Positions 44,547-53,555 of a stretch of 64,000 nucleotides of DNA are shown in pieces. The first letter of the stretch is position 1, and each line of letters opens with the position of its first letter. Location: positions 1-64,000 of the forward strand of contig DVJP01000027.1 of assembly GCA_018716725.1 (NCBI GenBank), given 5' to 3'. The notes under the pieces were generated by a model. It had not been told where the DNA came from, searched no databases, and saw only the letters and a program-made list of their open reading frames with translations. The position numbers and the translations under genes are program-made. This DNA is from Candidatus Merdivicinus excrementipullorum. Its GTDB lineage: Bacteria > Bacillota > Clostridia > Oscillospirales > Ruminococcaceae.

Positions 44547-45421
44547 TTGGGGACAAAAAACAGCTTTCCAAGGCGCGCATCCGCCAGCTGTACCCGCTGG
44601 TTTTCCTGCTCAGCGGGATTGTCGGGATGCTGTCCCTGTTTCTGGGGATTCCGGGGCTGTCCTGGAACCCTCTGGCGGTGTTTTTGTTCGGCGCGGCCCT
44701 GCCGGCGGTTTGGTGGCTTCTTTATTGCCGGAAACACCCAAGGATTCTTGCCGCCAGCATCCTGATTTTCTTAGGCGCCGGCACGGCCTTCTGGTTTTTC
44801 GACCCCTCCCTGGCCACGCAGCTTCAGGAAATCGCCGGGGGGATTTTAGGACGCCCCCTTTCGGAAAATCCGGAGGTAACCGGGGGGATGCTTTTGATTG
44901 CCGGCGGCATTGCTCTTCTTTTTTTCCTTTTGGAAATCCTCCTGCGCACCCACTGGCCGGTGTATTTCCTGACGACGGCGGTTCTGCTTGCCGCTCCGCT
45001 CATGGGGATTTCGCCGGGATTTTGGTCGGGAATGGGGCTTGCGGTTTTTCAGGCGGCATTCTGGTCCATGCGCGGGCTGCAAAGGCAGAAACAAAACAAG
45101 GGGGAAGCGGTCAGGAAAATTTGCTCTATGGCCGCCTTGGGGATGGCCGGCTGTTTTTTGGTTTCGATTTTGGCGGTGGGCTTGTTCCCGGAATGGTTTT
45201 ACCATACCGCCTCTACAGCAGAAGGCTTCCTTCAGTGCAGCCTGAAACAAATCAGCGGCGATTCCTGGAAACCTGCGGACGGCATTATCAACCGTGGGAA
45301 CCTTTACCCGGCCGGTATTCAGGAACTGGAATTATGGACAAACAATCAGCCCACCGAAACCTTATCTGAAGGAGTTCAGCGGCGGGGATTACGCAGGCGG
45401 GGTATGGCAGCCGGCGGATGA
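44543..45421 (+). pseudogene. Transglutaminase-like membrane protein, N-terminal part (frameshifted)
   Basis: This 292-codon frame encodes the N-terminal membrane half of a TgpA-type protein, with about six hydrophobic segments up to residue 225 and the start of the extracytoplasmic region (NRGNLYPAGIQELELW). The homologous continuation (YLKEFSGGDYAGGVW) is in another frame, so the reading frame breaks near 45358-45366 and this frame ends in an unrelated 16-residue tail. One inserted or two deleted bases would restore a protein of about 745 residues. It is the third gene of the MoxR-DUF58 operon. The break may be a real mutation, an assembly error or, less likely, programmed. Confidence 0.85.
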
Positions 45422-46778
45422 AGAAGCGGTTTTTGCCCGCATGGAAGAAAATTCCCTGCATTGGGAAGAGTGGGAGAGCTGGATTCCCGGCATGTACGCC
45501 TCCATGCCGTATATAACCAGCGCCGCCGCTTTCCGGGAGGACCCGCCGCCGGAACGCATCCTGTATATCATGGATCCATCGGAATCCTCCGGCGGCATCC
45601 TCCCTTATTACGCAATGCGGCAGGGCTTTGGCCGGGATCGGGGGGAACCGGGGTACACGGTCCGGTATTTTCAGTCGGATGAAGTGGCAGGCGACTGGGC
45701 AAATACCAGCAGTTCCTTGGACCAGGCCAGGGATTGGTATGCGGAATTGCAGGACGCCTACGCCAGGGAAACGGGGATTTATACAGCCGTGCCGGAAACA
45801 GAGCTTCCCCGGCTGACGGAACTTTGCGCGGAAAATCCCAAGGAAAACCTGGAAGAGATTACCGCCTTCATTTTCTCCGTGCTGGATCAGGCGGTCTATA
45901 CCACTACCCCGGGTGTAATCCCGGTAAACCAGGACCCCAATGAATACTTCCTCTTTGAAAGTCAGGCGGGATACTGCCAGCATTTCGCTTCGGCCGCCGT
46001 ATTGATGTACCGTTTGTATGGAATTCCCGCACGGTATGCAGCCGGTTATGCCGTTTCTCCGGACTCTTTTGAACTTCAGGAGGATGGGGGCTATACCGCA
46101 GTTGTAACGGATGAGGACGCCCACGCCTGGCCGGAAATTTATCTGGACGGCTATGGCTGGACGCCGGTGGAAGTGACGCCTTCCGCCAGCCTGCCTGCCA
46201 TGGCATACCCCGGCTTACCTTTTTCGGAACTGGAAAGGATGCTGGACGGGGAAATTCGCCTGCCGGAGCTGCAATCCCACTCAGAACGTGAAATTTTGAC
46301 GGTGGAGAACGGCGGGCTGGAACTGCCGGAAATTTCTGAATTCCAGATAGAACCGGCGTGGATTATGTTTCTGCTCCTGGTTTGCTTCGGCCTTTATCTG
46401 ATCTACCGGGAATCCACGCGGCGCAGCCTGGATACCATGGATGTCCGGCAGTTGTTCGGCCGGATGCTGGCAGCCGTTCACAATGCCGGACTGCTGAAAG
46501 GGTACGACGGCTCCGAGGGGGACTTCCCCAAACGCCTCTCGGAGGAACTGAACCTTCCTGTTCCTCTCATGGAAACGGCGGTAAGCGTTGTGAAGCGTGC
46601 GGCTTACGGAAACAGGGAATTGACGGCAGAGGAAACGGCGGCGGTGCAAATGTCGTACCAAAAGGTCATACGGGCCTTGGGAAAACGCCTGCCCTGGTAC
46701 AAAAAGCTGTGGTTCCGGTATATCCTGATCTATGATGAAAACAGCTTTCATTTAAACGAAGACCAGCCATCATCATGA
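45294..46778 (+). pseudogene. Transglutaminase-like membrane protein, C-terminal part (frameshifted)
   Basis: The frame is genuine from about 45363 onward. It holds the transglutaminase core: the catalytic Cys in SQAGYCQHFASAAVLMYR, the His in DEDAHAWPEIYLDGYGW and the following Asp-type position in PVEVTPSA, then a transmembrane segment (about 45 bases from 46350) and a cytoplasmic DUF4129-like tail (QLFGRMLAAVHNAGLLKGY). The first 23 codons of the frame belong to the out-of-frame region. Without the upstream half it would lack its membrane-insertion domain. The stop codon lies inside the terminator hairpin. Confidence 0.85.
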
Positions 46779-46790
46779 TGGCTGGTTTTT
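46762..46790 (+). terminator. Terminator of the MoxR-DUF58-transglutaminase operon
   Basis: ACCAGCCATCA and TGATGGCTGGT form an 11-bp stem with a 3-base loop and a T-run. The TGA stop codon of the transglutaminase gene lies in the descending arm. Confidence 0.88.
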
Positions 46791-46918
46791 CTTTGCCGCT
46801 TTTAGGATGAAAAAGTCTTGATTAGAGGGAATGTGCAGAGCTTAGGGATCGCCGTGGGGCAAATTTCCTGAACGCCCTATTTTGTGATGGGCCTCCAGCG
46901 TCTCCAATGGTCCGGCGC

Positions 46919-47548
46919 TCAATGAAAGCTTTGCAGGAGCCTTACCACAAAGGGCTTGGTGATGCCATAGACGGAATAGCTGGCATACTGTACATGAGCG
47001 AGTCTCATGGCTTCCAGCTGCTTTTCCGTGTGGGAGGTATACGGATACACGCCGAACAGGAAGGGGAAAAAAGCATACAGGAATTCCTGGATGCGCTCCG
47101 CCGTCATGGAAGGGAAAAACTTTTCCAGACAGCAGGTGACTGCGCGCAGCGCGCCCGCATAGGCTTTTTTGAAGTCCGCCAGGTTTTCCAGACGGCTGTT
47201 CCCCTCCATATCATAAAGGTTCATGGACATCAGCTTGAGCATGCAGCCCCGCTTTTCCAGCGTACGCGCCAGGGCGTCTGCAAATTCCTCCCCCGACAGA
47301 TCCTGATGCTGCTCGGTGATCCCGTCTAAATCCGCAGCCCAGGCTTCATGTTCCCGCTGGAGCAGGGCCAGAAAAATTTCCTCCTTGGTGCGGAAATAGT
47401 TATAGATAGAGGTACGGGTAAAGGAAGTTTTATTCCCAATATCTTGTATCGTAATATCTTTAAACCCCATTGTTTCATACAGGGAAGCGCAGGCGTTGAT
47501 AATCTCTTCCTTTCTGGCATTTGTCAATTCTTCGAATCCTTTTGGCAT
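46919..47548 (-). CDS. TetR family regulator of the redox operon
   Basis: This 209-residue regulator has a TetR helix-turn-helix (GFKDITIQDIGNKTSFTRTS, then IYNYFRTKEEIFLALL) and a long C-terminal domain. It is the last gene of a four-gene minus-strand operon (reductase, alcohol dehydrogenase, flavodoxin, regulator). Two near-identical palindromes flank the promoter of that operon, so it most likely represses its own operon and responds to an electrophile or carbonyl compound; the ligand is inference. Confidence 0.92.
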   Translation of the reverse strand: MPKGFEELTNARKEEIINACASLYETMGFKDITIQDIGNKTSFTRTSIYNYFRTKEEIFLALLQREHEAWAADLDGITEQHQDLSGEEFADALARTLEKRGCMLKLMSMNLYDMEGNSRLENLADFKKAYAGALRAVTCCLEKFFPSMTAERIQEFLYAFFPFLFGVYPYTSHTEKQLEAMRLAHVQYASYSVYGITKPFVVRLLQSFH

Positions 47549-47566
47549 GGCAGCTTCCTTTCCAAA

Positions 47567-48034
47567 TTAGGCGTTCAGCGCATGTTTTGCCCACTCCGCC
47601 GCGCCGGAGTTTACTAATTCCCCCTTTTTCCAGTCGGCGTTGGGGCAGTGTTCCCGCAGGCTCTTTTCTGCCTTGGCAATCCCGCTGCCGCCGGAGGTGG
47701 CAAAGGGGATCAGCGTCTTGCCGGAAAAGTCGTAGCTCTCCAGGAAGGTGTCCACGATCTGCGGTTCCACATACCACCAGACAGGGAACCCGACGAACAC
47801 GGCGCCATATTGCGCCATGTTTTTTACCGGTTCCGCAATAGCCGGACGGCAGGCCGGATCGTTCATTTCCACAGTACTGCGGCTTTTTTTGTTGGTCCAA
47901 TCCAGATCCGCAGCGGTGTAAGGCGTTTCCGGACGGATTTCATATAAATCCGCATCCAGGGTCTGCGCCAGTTCCTTTGCCGCGCGGGCGGTGACGCCGC
48001 TGGCGGAAAAGTAAGCGATCAATACTTTTTTCAT
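47567..48034 (-). CDS. Flavodoxin
   Basis: This 155-residue flavodoxin binds FMN through the N-terminal phosphate loop (AYFSASGVTARAAKEL) and the aromatic-bearing loop GFPVWWYVEPQ. It is a soluble electron carrier, or an NAD(P)H-linked quinone-reductase-like protein of the same fold. The ATG at 48034 has an AGGAG site eight bases away and overlaps the stop of the alcohol dehydrogenase gene (TAATG). It may donate electrons to the reductases of the same operon. Confidence 0.93.
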   Translation of the reverse strand: MKKVLIAYFSASGVTARAAKELAQTLDADLYEIRPETPYTAADLDWTNKKSRSTVEMNDPACRPAIAEPVKNMAQYGAVFVGFPVWWYVEPQIVDTFLESYDFSGKTLIPFATSGGSGIAKAEKSLREHCPNADWKKGELVNSGAAEWAKHALNA

Positions 48035-49203
48035 TATAAACACTCCTTTAAAATTTCTACAATCTCATCGCGGCTGAGCGTTTTGTACCCGCCGTTCATA
48101 ATGAGGGTGCTGTCCGCAATGCCGTTGATCATCTCCGCCCCGGCGCCCAGCTGGGAAACGTTCATCACAAGCCCCAGTTCCTTCATCCAGCCTTCCATGG
48201 CGGCAAGGCCCTCTTTGGCCGTCTGTTCGTCGGTTTTGCCTGCCGGGTCTACATTCCAAACATTAACTGCGAACCGTTTGAATTTCTGCACGCCGAAGGG
48301 CAGAATATGCCGGTAATAGGGGAGGGAAACAGCAGCCAGCGTCATGCCGTGGGCGGCGTTGGTATAAGCGCCGACGGCCTGGCCCAGCATGTGTACCATC
48401 CAATCGGTAGATTTCCCCCGGGAAACCAGGGTGTTCAGCGCCCAGGTGGCCGCCCACATCAGGTTGCTGCGTGCTTCGTAGTTCTGGGGGGCCCGGTTGG
48501 CGATGCGGCTGGAATGGATAACCGAGCGCATCAGGCCCTCGCTGAGGTAATCGCTTACGTTGTCGTCCTCGCCGGAGAAATACTGCTCGCAGATGTGGTT
48601 GAAGATATCATAGATACCGGAAACCATCTGGTAATGGGGCAGGGTCAAGGTGTATTTGGGATTCAGGACGGCGAATTTTGGCATGATTTTTTCATCGGCG
48701 AAAACATGGCCGATTTTCTGATGGGTGTGAGGGTTGGTGATGACCGCGCCGGCGTTCATCTCAGAGCCGGTGCCCACCATTGTCAGCACGCAGCCTACCG
48801 GCAGGGTCTGGCAGGAAGGCTCCTCAAAGCGGACGTAGTATTTTTCCCAGGGATCCTCCGGGCAGTTCACCGAAACGGAAACCGCCTTGGCGTAATCGCA
48901 TACGGAGCCGCCCCCTACGGCCAGAAGGAAATCCGCCTGATGCTTCCGGGCGATTTCCACCCCTTCATAGAGCTTGTCTACCGTGGGGTTGGGCATGACG
49001 CCTGAAATCTCAGCTACATTTTTGCCGCTGTCTTTCAGGATTTTGACGACATCGTCATAGACGCCGTTTTTCTTAATGGAGCCGCCGCCGTAAATCAGTA
49101 CGATATTTTTGCCGTATTTCGGCAGTTCGGCGTTCAAATAGTTCAGCGAATCCTCGCCGAAGTACAGCTTGGTAGGGTTGCAGTACGAAAAGCTGCCTAA
49201 CAT
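48034..49203 (-). CDS. Iron-containing alcohol dehydrogenase
   Basis: This 389-residue enzyme is a group III alcohol dehydrogenase of the YqhD/BdhA type. It has the nucleotide loop (VGGGSVCDYAKAV) and the metal-binding His positions in FNHICEQYF and NAAHGMTLAAVSLPYYRH, with the preceding Asp. Such enzymes reduce aldehydes with NAD(P)H. Its neighbours, a RibD-like reductase, a flavodoxin and a TetR regulator, suggest a role in detoxifying reactive carbonyls. An AGGAGG site precedes the ATG. Confidence 0.95.
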   Translation of the reverse strand: MLGSFSYCNPTKLYFGEDSLNYLNAELPKYGKNIVLIYGGGSIKKNGVYDDVVKILKDSGKNVAEISGVMPNPTVDKLYEGVEIARKHQADFLLAVGGGSVCDYAKAVSVSVNCPEDPWEKYYVRFEEPSCQTLPVGCVLTMVGTGSEMNAGAVITNPHTHQKIGHVFADEKIMPKFAVLNPKYTLTLPHYQMVSGIYDIFNHICEQYFSGEDDNVSDYLSEGLMRSVIHSSRIANRAPQNYEARSNLMWAATWALNTLVSRGKSTDWMVHMLGQAVGAYTNAAHGMTLAAVSLPYYRHILPFGVQKFKRFAVNVWNVDPAGKTDEQTAKEGLAAMEGWMKELGLVMNVSQLGAGAEMINGIADSTLIMNGGYKTLSRDEIVEILKECL

Positions 49204-49251
49204 AAAAAATCCTCCTATTGATTGGAATTATAAATTGCTAAAGGCTTCCTG

Positions 49252-49926
49252 CTACACAAGGTACCGAAGCCAGACCGCGCCGTTTTGATATGTTTTTGCT
49301 TCCTTTAATTTCAGGGGTGTCGGCGTTTTTTCCATGGGAAATCCGTCGAATACGGCCGGCATCCCTTTTCTGCCGTCGATACCAAGGCCGATTAGGATGC
49401 TGATTTCATCCAGCAGCCCGGCTTCCAGAAAGGCGCTGTTGATAGCGGGACCTCCCACAATTCCAAGGCGCTCTGCGCCAAACTCTTCCGCCAGGATTTC
49501 CACAGCCCGCTTTAAGTCGATTCTTCCTTTGCCGCAGGCAATCCATGAAATATGCCTTTCATCCAGGTAGTCCAGGTACTCCCTGGAAACCGATTCGCTG
49601 GTGATAATCAAATGGGGTTTCGCGGCGTCTATATCCTCTTCCCAAAGCAGCGTTCCCCGGGTATCCGCAATAATTTCGTAACCTTTGGCGGCGGCTTTTT
49701 TGGAAAAACCTTCCTGTCCAAAGGGCTCATTTTTCTGGGTTTGGAATACGCCAGGCAGCGACATTTCCAGCTGGGCCGTAACCCGGCCGCTCAGCGTAGA
49801 CGGCAGATCCAATTCCTCCAGCGCGGCGTAGTATTCTTCGACTCCCGCCAGCTGAGCCGTCATGGCGCAGTCGATCCGGCCGTCAATTGATGTCATCATG
49901 TGACAGACAGTGTACGGCTTTTTCAT
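49252..49926 (-). CDS. RibD C-terminal/dihydrofolate-reductase-like protein
   Basis: This 224-residue NADPH-dependent reductase has the RibD C-terminal fold: CHMMTSIDGRID at the N-terminus, IITSESVSREYLDYL in the middle and GIVGGPAINSAFLEAGLLDEI near residue 165. Family members reduce riboflavin precursors or unrelated substrates; no deaminase domain or other rib gene is here, so a riboflavin role is unlikely. It is the first gene of the TetR-regulated redox operon, with the alcohol dehydrogenase gene 48 bases downstream. Confidence 0.92.
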   Translation of the reverse strand: MKKPYTVCHMMTSIDGRIDCAMTAQLAGVEEYYAALEELDLPSTLSGRVTAQLEMSLPGVFQTQKNEPFGQEGFSKKAAAKGYEIIADTRGTLLWEEDIDAAKPHLIITSESVSREYLDYLDERHISWIACGKGRIDLKRAVEILAEEFGAERLGIVGGPAINSAFLEAGLLDEISILIGLGIDGRKGMPAVFDGFPMEKTPTPLKLKEAKTYQNGAVWLRYLV

Positions 49927-49958
49927 CTTTAGATTCCCCCAATCGCTTAAGCTTAATG

Positions 49959-49977
49959 TTCTGACGCTGTGTCAATA
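49959..49977. promoter_or_regulatory. TetR operator, copy 1
   Basis: TTCTGACGCTGTGTCAATA contains a near-palindrome (TGACGCTGTGTCA, arms TGAC and GTCA) and is repeated with two changes at 49995-50013. It lies downstream of the -10 hexamer on the minus strand. Confidence 0.7.
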
Positions 49978-49982
49978 CTTAT

Positions 49983-50011
49983 AGCATAGCATTATTCTGA
50001 CACTATGTCAA
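49983..50011 (-). promoter_or_regulatory. Promoter of the redox operon
   Basis: On the minus strand a perfect TTGACA (50011-50006) and TATGCT (49988-49983) are separated by exactly 17 bases. The -35 overlaps operator copy 2, so repressor binding should block polymerase. Confidence 0.8.
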
Positions 50012-50013
50012 TA
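49995..50013. promoter_or_regulatory. TetR operator, copy 2
   Basis: TTCTGACACTATGTCAATA contains the palindrome TGACA-CTA-TGTCA and covers the -35 hexamer of the redox operon. Copies 1 and 2 start 36 bases apart. Confidence 0.72.
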
Positions 50014-50165
50014 TAAATTTTGAGAAATTTTTGCCCGGCATAATCAAGGTAAACAGGCGGATTGGCTTGGGAACGTCTTTACGAAAAGTCCAACCGTTTA
50101 TTCTCCTAAGCAGATAATCCGGCTTTATTTTGCTGCAATTCAATCCATTAATCGTCCTGCATCTC

Positions 50166-50195
50166 TTGACTTTTCCGTATCAATAAGCGTATAAT
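50166..50195 (+). promoter_or_regulatory. Promoter of the YD-repeat lipoprotein gene
   Basis: TTGACT (50166-50171) and TATAAT (50190-50195) are separated by 18 bases, 57 bases before the start codon. Confidence 0.75.
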
Positions 50196-50252
50196 ATATA
50201 ATATTAGTAAAACGAATTATATATTTCATATCCCAAGGAGGATTAATTGCGT

Positions 50253-51065
50253 ATGAAAAGGGTTTTATCTGTTCTTACCTGCGTGTTGCTGCTTTCTTTA
50301 TCGGGCTGCGGCGCGGGCAGCGCCGAAACGTCCGGCGGTTCAGAACCAAATGAAGCAAGTGAAAGCGGCGTATCTGCTGATGTGTCCGAGAACACAGAAA
50401 CTTCGGAGCCTGATGTAAGTTCCGAACAGGAAACTGCGTCCGGCCCCGCTGTCAAGGTTCTGGCAAAAGAATACATCCACCGTACCGATCAGGATGGGCA
50501 GGTTAGTTCCTACCGTGCGCCCATTTATACGGAAAGCGCGCTGTACGATGGCTTTGAGCGGTACACGCCCGATGACATCCTTTTGGAAATCGTAGATGAG
50601 TGTACTTATGAGATTGACGAGGCCGGAAGGACCCTTCTTCAGCTTCCGACAGAGCAGCTTTATCAGATAACTTATCTCTTTGACGAATCGGGCAGGCTTA
50701 TAGAATCCAAATCTGAGGACGTCAATGGAACCCTCGTTTACTACTGGTATGCCTGGGCCTACGATGATTCCGGCCTGCCTCAGAAAAAGACCAAGCTGGA
50801 TTCCAAGGGAAATGAAACCTCTGATGTCTGGAAATATATCTATGACGACTCCGGAAACATCGTCCGCCGGGAAGACGCTTATGGCGCATGGACGGAATTT
50901 ACTTATGACGATGAAGGCTATCCTCTCACCTCCATCAGCTATGACCAAGATGGGGAAAAATATGACGAATGGTCCAGCTTTGAATACGAGGAAGTAGACG
51001 TGGAATCGCTGCCGGAGTTTATGGGTTCTGCAAAACAATGGATTCTGGCGGATTTGGTGTATTAA
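50253..51065 (+). CDS. YD-repeat-like lipoprotein, copy 1
   Basis: This 270-residue lipoprotein has a signal peptide with lipobox LSGC, a Ser/Glu-rich linker of about 50 residues and a C-terminal region of RHS/YD-like beta-repeats (YLFDESGRLIESKS, YAYDDSG-type and YIYDDSGNIVRRED, FTYDDEGYPLTS). It should be tethered to the outer face of the membrane. A paralogue lies in the opposite strand at 52534-53463. The GGAGG site is 11 bases from the ATG at 50253 and five bases from a TTG at 50247, so either start is possible. The function is unknown. Confidence 0.85.
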   Translation: MKRVLSVLTCVLLLSLSGCGAGSAETSGGSEPNEASESGVSADVSENTETSEPDVSSEQETASGPAVKVLAKEYIHRTDQDGQVSSYRAPIYTESALYDGFERYTPDDILLEIVDECTYEIDEAGRTLLQLPTEQLYQITYLFDESGRLIESKSEDVNGTLVYYWYAWAYDDSGLPQKKTKLDSKGNETSDVWKYIYDDSGNIVRREDAYGAWTEFTYDDEGYPLTSISYDQDGEKYDEWSSFEYEEVDVESLPEFMGSAKQWILADLVY

Positions 51066-51083
51066 TCTTGAATTTGGCAAGCA

Positions 51084-51127
51084 AAAACAGGGGGCTGCCG
51101 CAGTGTTTGCGGATTGCCCCCTGTTTT
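51084..51127. terminator. Bidirectional terminator between convergent genes
   Basis: AAAACAGGGGGC pairs with GCCCCCTGTTTT, with a second CCGCA/TGCGG pairing inside. It separates the first lipoprotein gene from the convergent DUF4214 gene. Confidence 0.85.
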
Positions 51128-51172
51128 CGTTATGTTTGCGGCTGTCAGGATTACTGCCATTGTGTCCGCTCG

Positions 51173-52495
51173 TCAGCTGATGCCGTAGCGCGCCGCAATG
51201 CGGGCGAATTCTTCGCTTTCCGCGAAGCTGTCCAGCAGCTCGTCCCTGCTGCGGCCCTGCTTCAGTTCCCGCACCTTGGCCTTGACCTCATCCGGTGTAC
51301 CTGCCCGGTCCATAAAAAGGAGGTACAGTTTGCGCACAAAGGCGTCGTCGCTGGGGGCCTTTCGCTTCATTTCGTCAACGATCATAAAATCGATGGCGCA
51401 GCTTTTTGCATCATTTAACCCCTCTCGCAGCCAGCTTACATAATGCTCAAAGCCCTCTATGTCCGGGTCGCGGCCCAAGGCCACGCGATAGCACCGCGTT
51501 ACGAACCCCTCAAGGCCTTCGGTGGGCCATGCTTTCTTTTTCTGATACCGCTTGATGCTTGCCTTGTTTTCTGTTTCCCGCGCTTCCTCGTAGAGGCCGT
51601 CGTAATACTCTTTCCATTGGTCGAAGTCCTTTTGGGAGCCGGAGTAGGTTCTGGGCGTCTTTTTTTGCCAATAGTGGAAAAAGGCCAGCCAGCGGTAATA
51701 GGTTGTGGCGTTTTCCTCAAACACCCGGCAGAATTCCGCCTGCAAAGCTTTGGGGTCCGTGGTGAAGCGGTAGAACAGCAGCCAGAGATTGTGAAGCAGC
51801 AGTCCGGCGGACACCAGCGCGCCTACAGTGCCCAGCAGCAGCACCGGGATGCCCGCCAGCAGTTTGATAAAATCGGGCAGCGCCTCCATGAACCAGAGCC
51901 CGTCCATCCCCTTGGTGAATATGGTCACGCCTGTGGGCACTAAGATTGCCGTGAGCACGCCGAAGCAGCTTGTTCCCATTACAGCGCTTAGGCGTTTGGT
52001 TCCCCAATCGTCGGTTTTATACCGGGTCTGCTCGTAGCTGCGTTTGATTTTTTGAGCCGCCTGCTGCGCTTTTTCCCCCATGGGGATGGAATCAGCGCTG
52101 AAATACACTTCCCGCGTGTGGGCGCCGCCGTCCTCACCGTCCTCTTCGATGGTCCGGGTGAGGTAATTGATCCTATAGTCCGGAAAAGCGCAGATGGGCT
52201 TTTTCCCCTCTACATAAGGTTCCACTACGCTAGTCAGAGCCTGGCCCAGCCCTTTTTCGTAATCCTCGTCCCTGGAAAACATCATGCCGTAGGTCTCGTT
52301 TTTGAAGTAGCCATCAACGGGATGGCGTATGAAATACTCAGCAAGCGCCTGCATATAGCGGTCTTTGAAATTTTCCTGCTGATTTTCTTCGCCAAGGCCC
52401 TCGAAATTATACTCCAGCTTTGCCGGCAGATGGTCGAACAATTCTTGTTCTGCCGGCGTTTTCCACTGCTTTTTCGGCAGTTTGCTTTTTTTCAT
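51173..52495 (-). CDS. DUF4214 domain membrane protein
   Basis: This 440-residue protein has a soluble N-terminus, two hydrophobic segments near residues 170-185 and 215-240, and a C-terminal DUF4214-like domain (VTRCYRVALGRDPDIEGFEH, then AIDFMIVDEMKRKAPSDDAF and VRKLYLLFMDRAGTPDEV). DUF4214 domains occur in surface or secreted proteins and in S-layer-like contexts. It is the last gene of a minus-strand operon with a YD-repeat lipoprotein and a caspase-like protein, 38 bases after the former. No function is known. Confidence 0.82.
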   Translation of the reverse strand: MKKSKLPKKQWKTPAEQELFDHLPAKLEYNFEGLGEENQQENFKDRYMQALAEYFIRHPVDGYFKNETYGMMFSRDEDYEKGLGQALTSVVEPYVEGKKPICAFPDYRINYLTRTIEEDGEDGGAHTREVYFSADSIPMGEKAQQAAQKIKRSYEQTRYKTDDWGTKRLSAVMGTSCFGVLTAILVPTGVTIFTKGMDGLWFMEALPDFIKLLAGIPVLLLGTVGALVSAGLLLHNLWLLFYRFTTDPKALQAEFCRVFEENATTYYRWLAFFHYWQKKTPRTYSGSQKDFDQWKEYYDGLYEEARETENKASIKRYQKKKAWPTEGLEGFVTRCYRVALGRDPDIEGFEHYVSWLREGLNDAKSCAIDFMIVDEMKRKAPSDDAFVRKLYLLFMDRAGTPDEVKAKVRELKQGRSRDELLDSFAESEEFARIAARYGIS

Positions 52496-52533
52496 TGGGA
52501 TTCCTCCTGTTATCCTGTCAACGCAGATTTTTC

Positions 52534-53463
52534 TTACGATACGCAGGCGGATAACGGCGCGTATTCATACGTTATGTGCAGCGTCAGATCCTTCTTTTTG
52601 CAGATATTTCCGTATTCGTCGTATTCATATTCATAATGCTCAAATTTTCCGCCGTGTTCCGTGCCTTCCTTCCATTCCTGGGTAATGCGGCCGTCTTCGT
52701 CATACTCGTATTTCCACTGGCACAACTCGTAGGAGACGGTTTCCTCTCCGGCAGCGTTGAATTCGTGCTGCAAAATCTGCTTTCCGTCCCCATCATATTC
52801 ATAGGTGTAAACGCGGTTGACATTGCCGTCTGAGTCAAGCAGCGTTTCCTTCACCAGGTTTCCCGCCGCATCGTATTCGCACTTTTTCGCCATGGCATTC
52901 CCAAGAGAAGTGGCTTTTGTTTCGCTTTGGTAGGTCAAATTCCCGTTTTCATCGTATTCGTAAGTCACTTCGCCGTCCAATTGGCCGTCGTAAAATCCGG
53001 CTTTGCGCACCAGCAGCCCTTCCGGGTTATAATCGTACTCATAAGTGGCGTTGGAAATCGCTTCTCCCGTGGCCTGAAGCATGGTTTGGGATTCTGTCAC
53101 AATCTTGCTCCCATCCTCCTGGTACTGGGTGGTATATTCCCGGTAAAGCGTTTCATCCGGTTTATCCTGGTACGTTACGGTTTCGGAAATTTTATCCCCG
53201 TTTTCATCATAGGCGTACTCCGTGATGATCCCTTTTTTTGTGGAGTTCTCCCGAACCAGAACGTAGGGTTCATCCAAAGCTGCCTGAGCTTCCTCCTCAG
53301 CCGAACTTTCTTCGGATGTTTCGGCTTGCTGGGAGGATTCCTGCTGAGGCTCCGCGCCGGAAACAGCCTGCTCCGACGTTTGCTGTCCCTCGCTGCCGCA
53401 GCCGCCTAAAAGGGCGGAAGCCATCATCACTCCTGTTAGTAAGATTGCGACTTGCTTTTTCAT
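52534..53463 (-). CDS. YD-repeat-like lipoprotein, copy 2
   Basis: This 309-residue lipoprotein has a signal peptide and the lipobox LGGC, a Gln/Ser/Glu-rich linker (to about residue 65), and five or more YD-like repeats (EYAYDENGDKISE, YEYDYNPEGLLVRK, YEYDENGNLTYQS, CEYDAAGNLVKE, YEYDGDGKQ). It is a paralogue of the 270-residue lipoprotein on the other strand. It is the middle gene of the caspase-like/lipoprotein/DUF4214 operon and would sit on the cell surface with its neighbours. The ATG at 53463 is preceded by AAGGAAACG. Confidence 0.87.
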   Translation of the reverse strand: MKKQVAILLTGVMMASALLGGCGSEGQQTSEQAVSGAEPQQESSQQAETSEESSAEEEAQAALDEPYVLVRENSTKKGIITEYAYDENGDKISETVTYQDKPDETLYREYTTQYQEDGSKIVTESQTMLQATGEAISNATYEYDYNPEGLLVRKAGFYDGQLDGEVTYEYDENGNLTYQSETKATSLGNAMAKKCEYDAAGNLVKETLLDSDGNVNRVYTYEYDGDGKQILQHEFNAAGEETVSYELCQWKYEYDEDGRITQEWKEGTEHGGKFEHYEYEYDEYGNICKKKDLTLHITYEYAPLSACVS

Positions 53464-53555
53464 TGTCGTTTCCTTCTTTCATTTATAAAATACGAATAGT
53501 CGATTTCGCCGTTTTTCTTTCCCGGCGCCTTCAGCCAGGTGAGCGCCGCCCTGCT

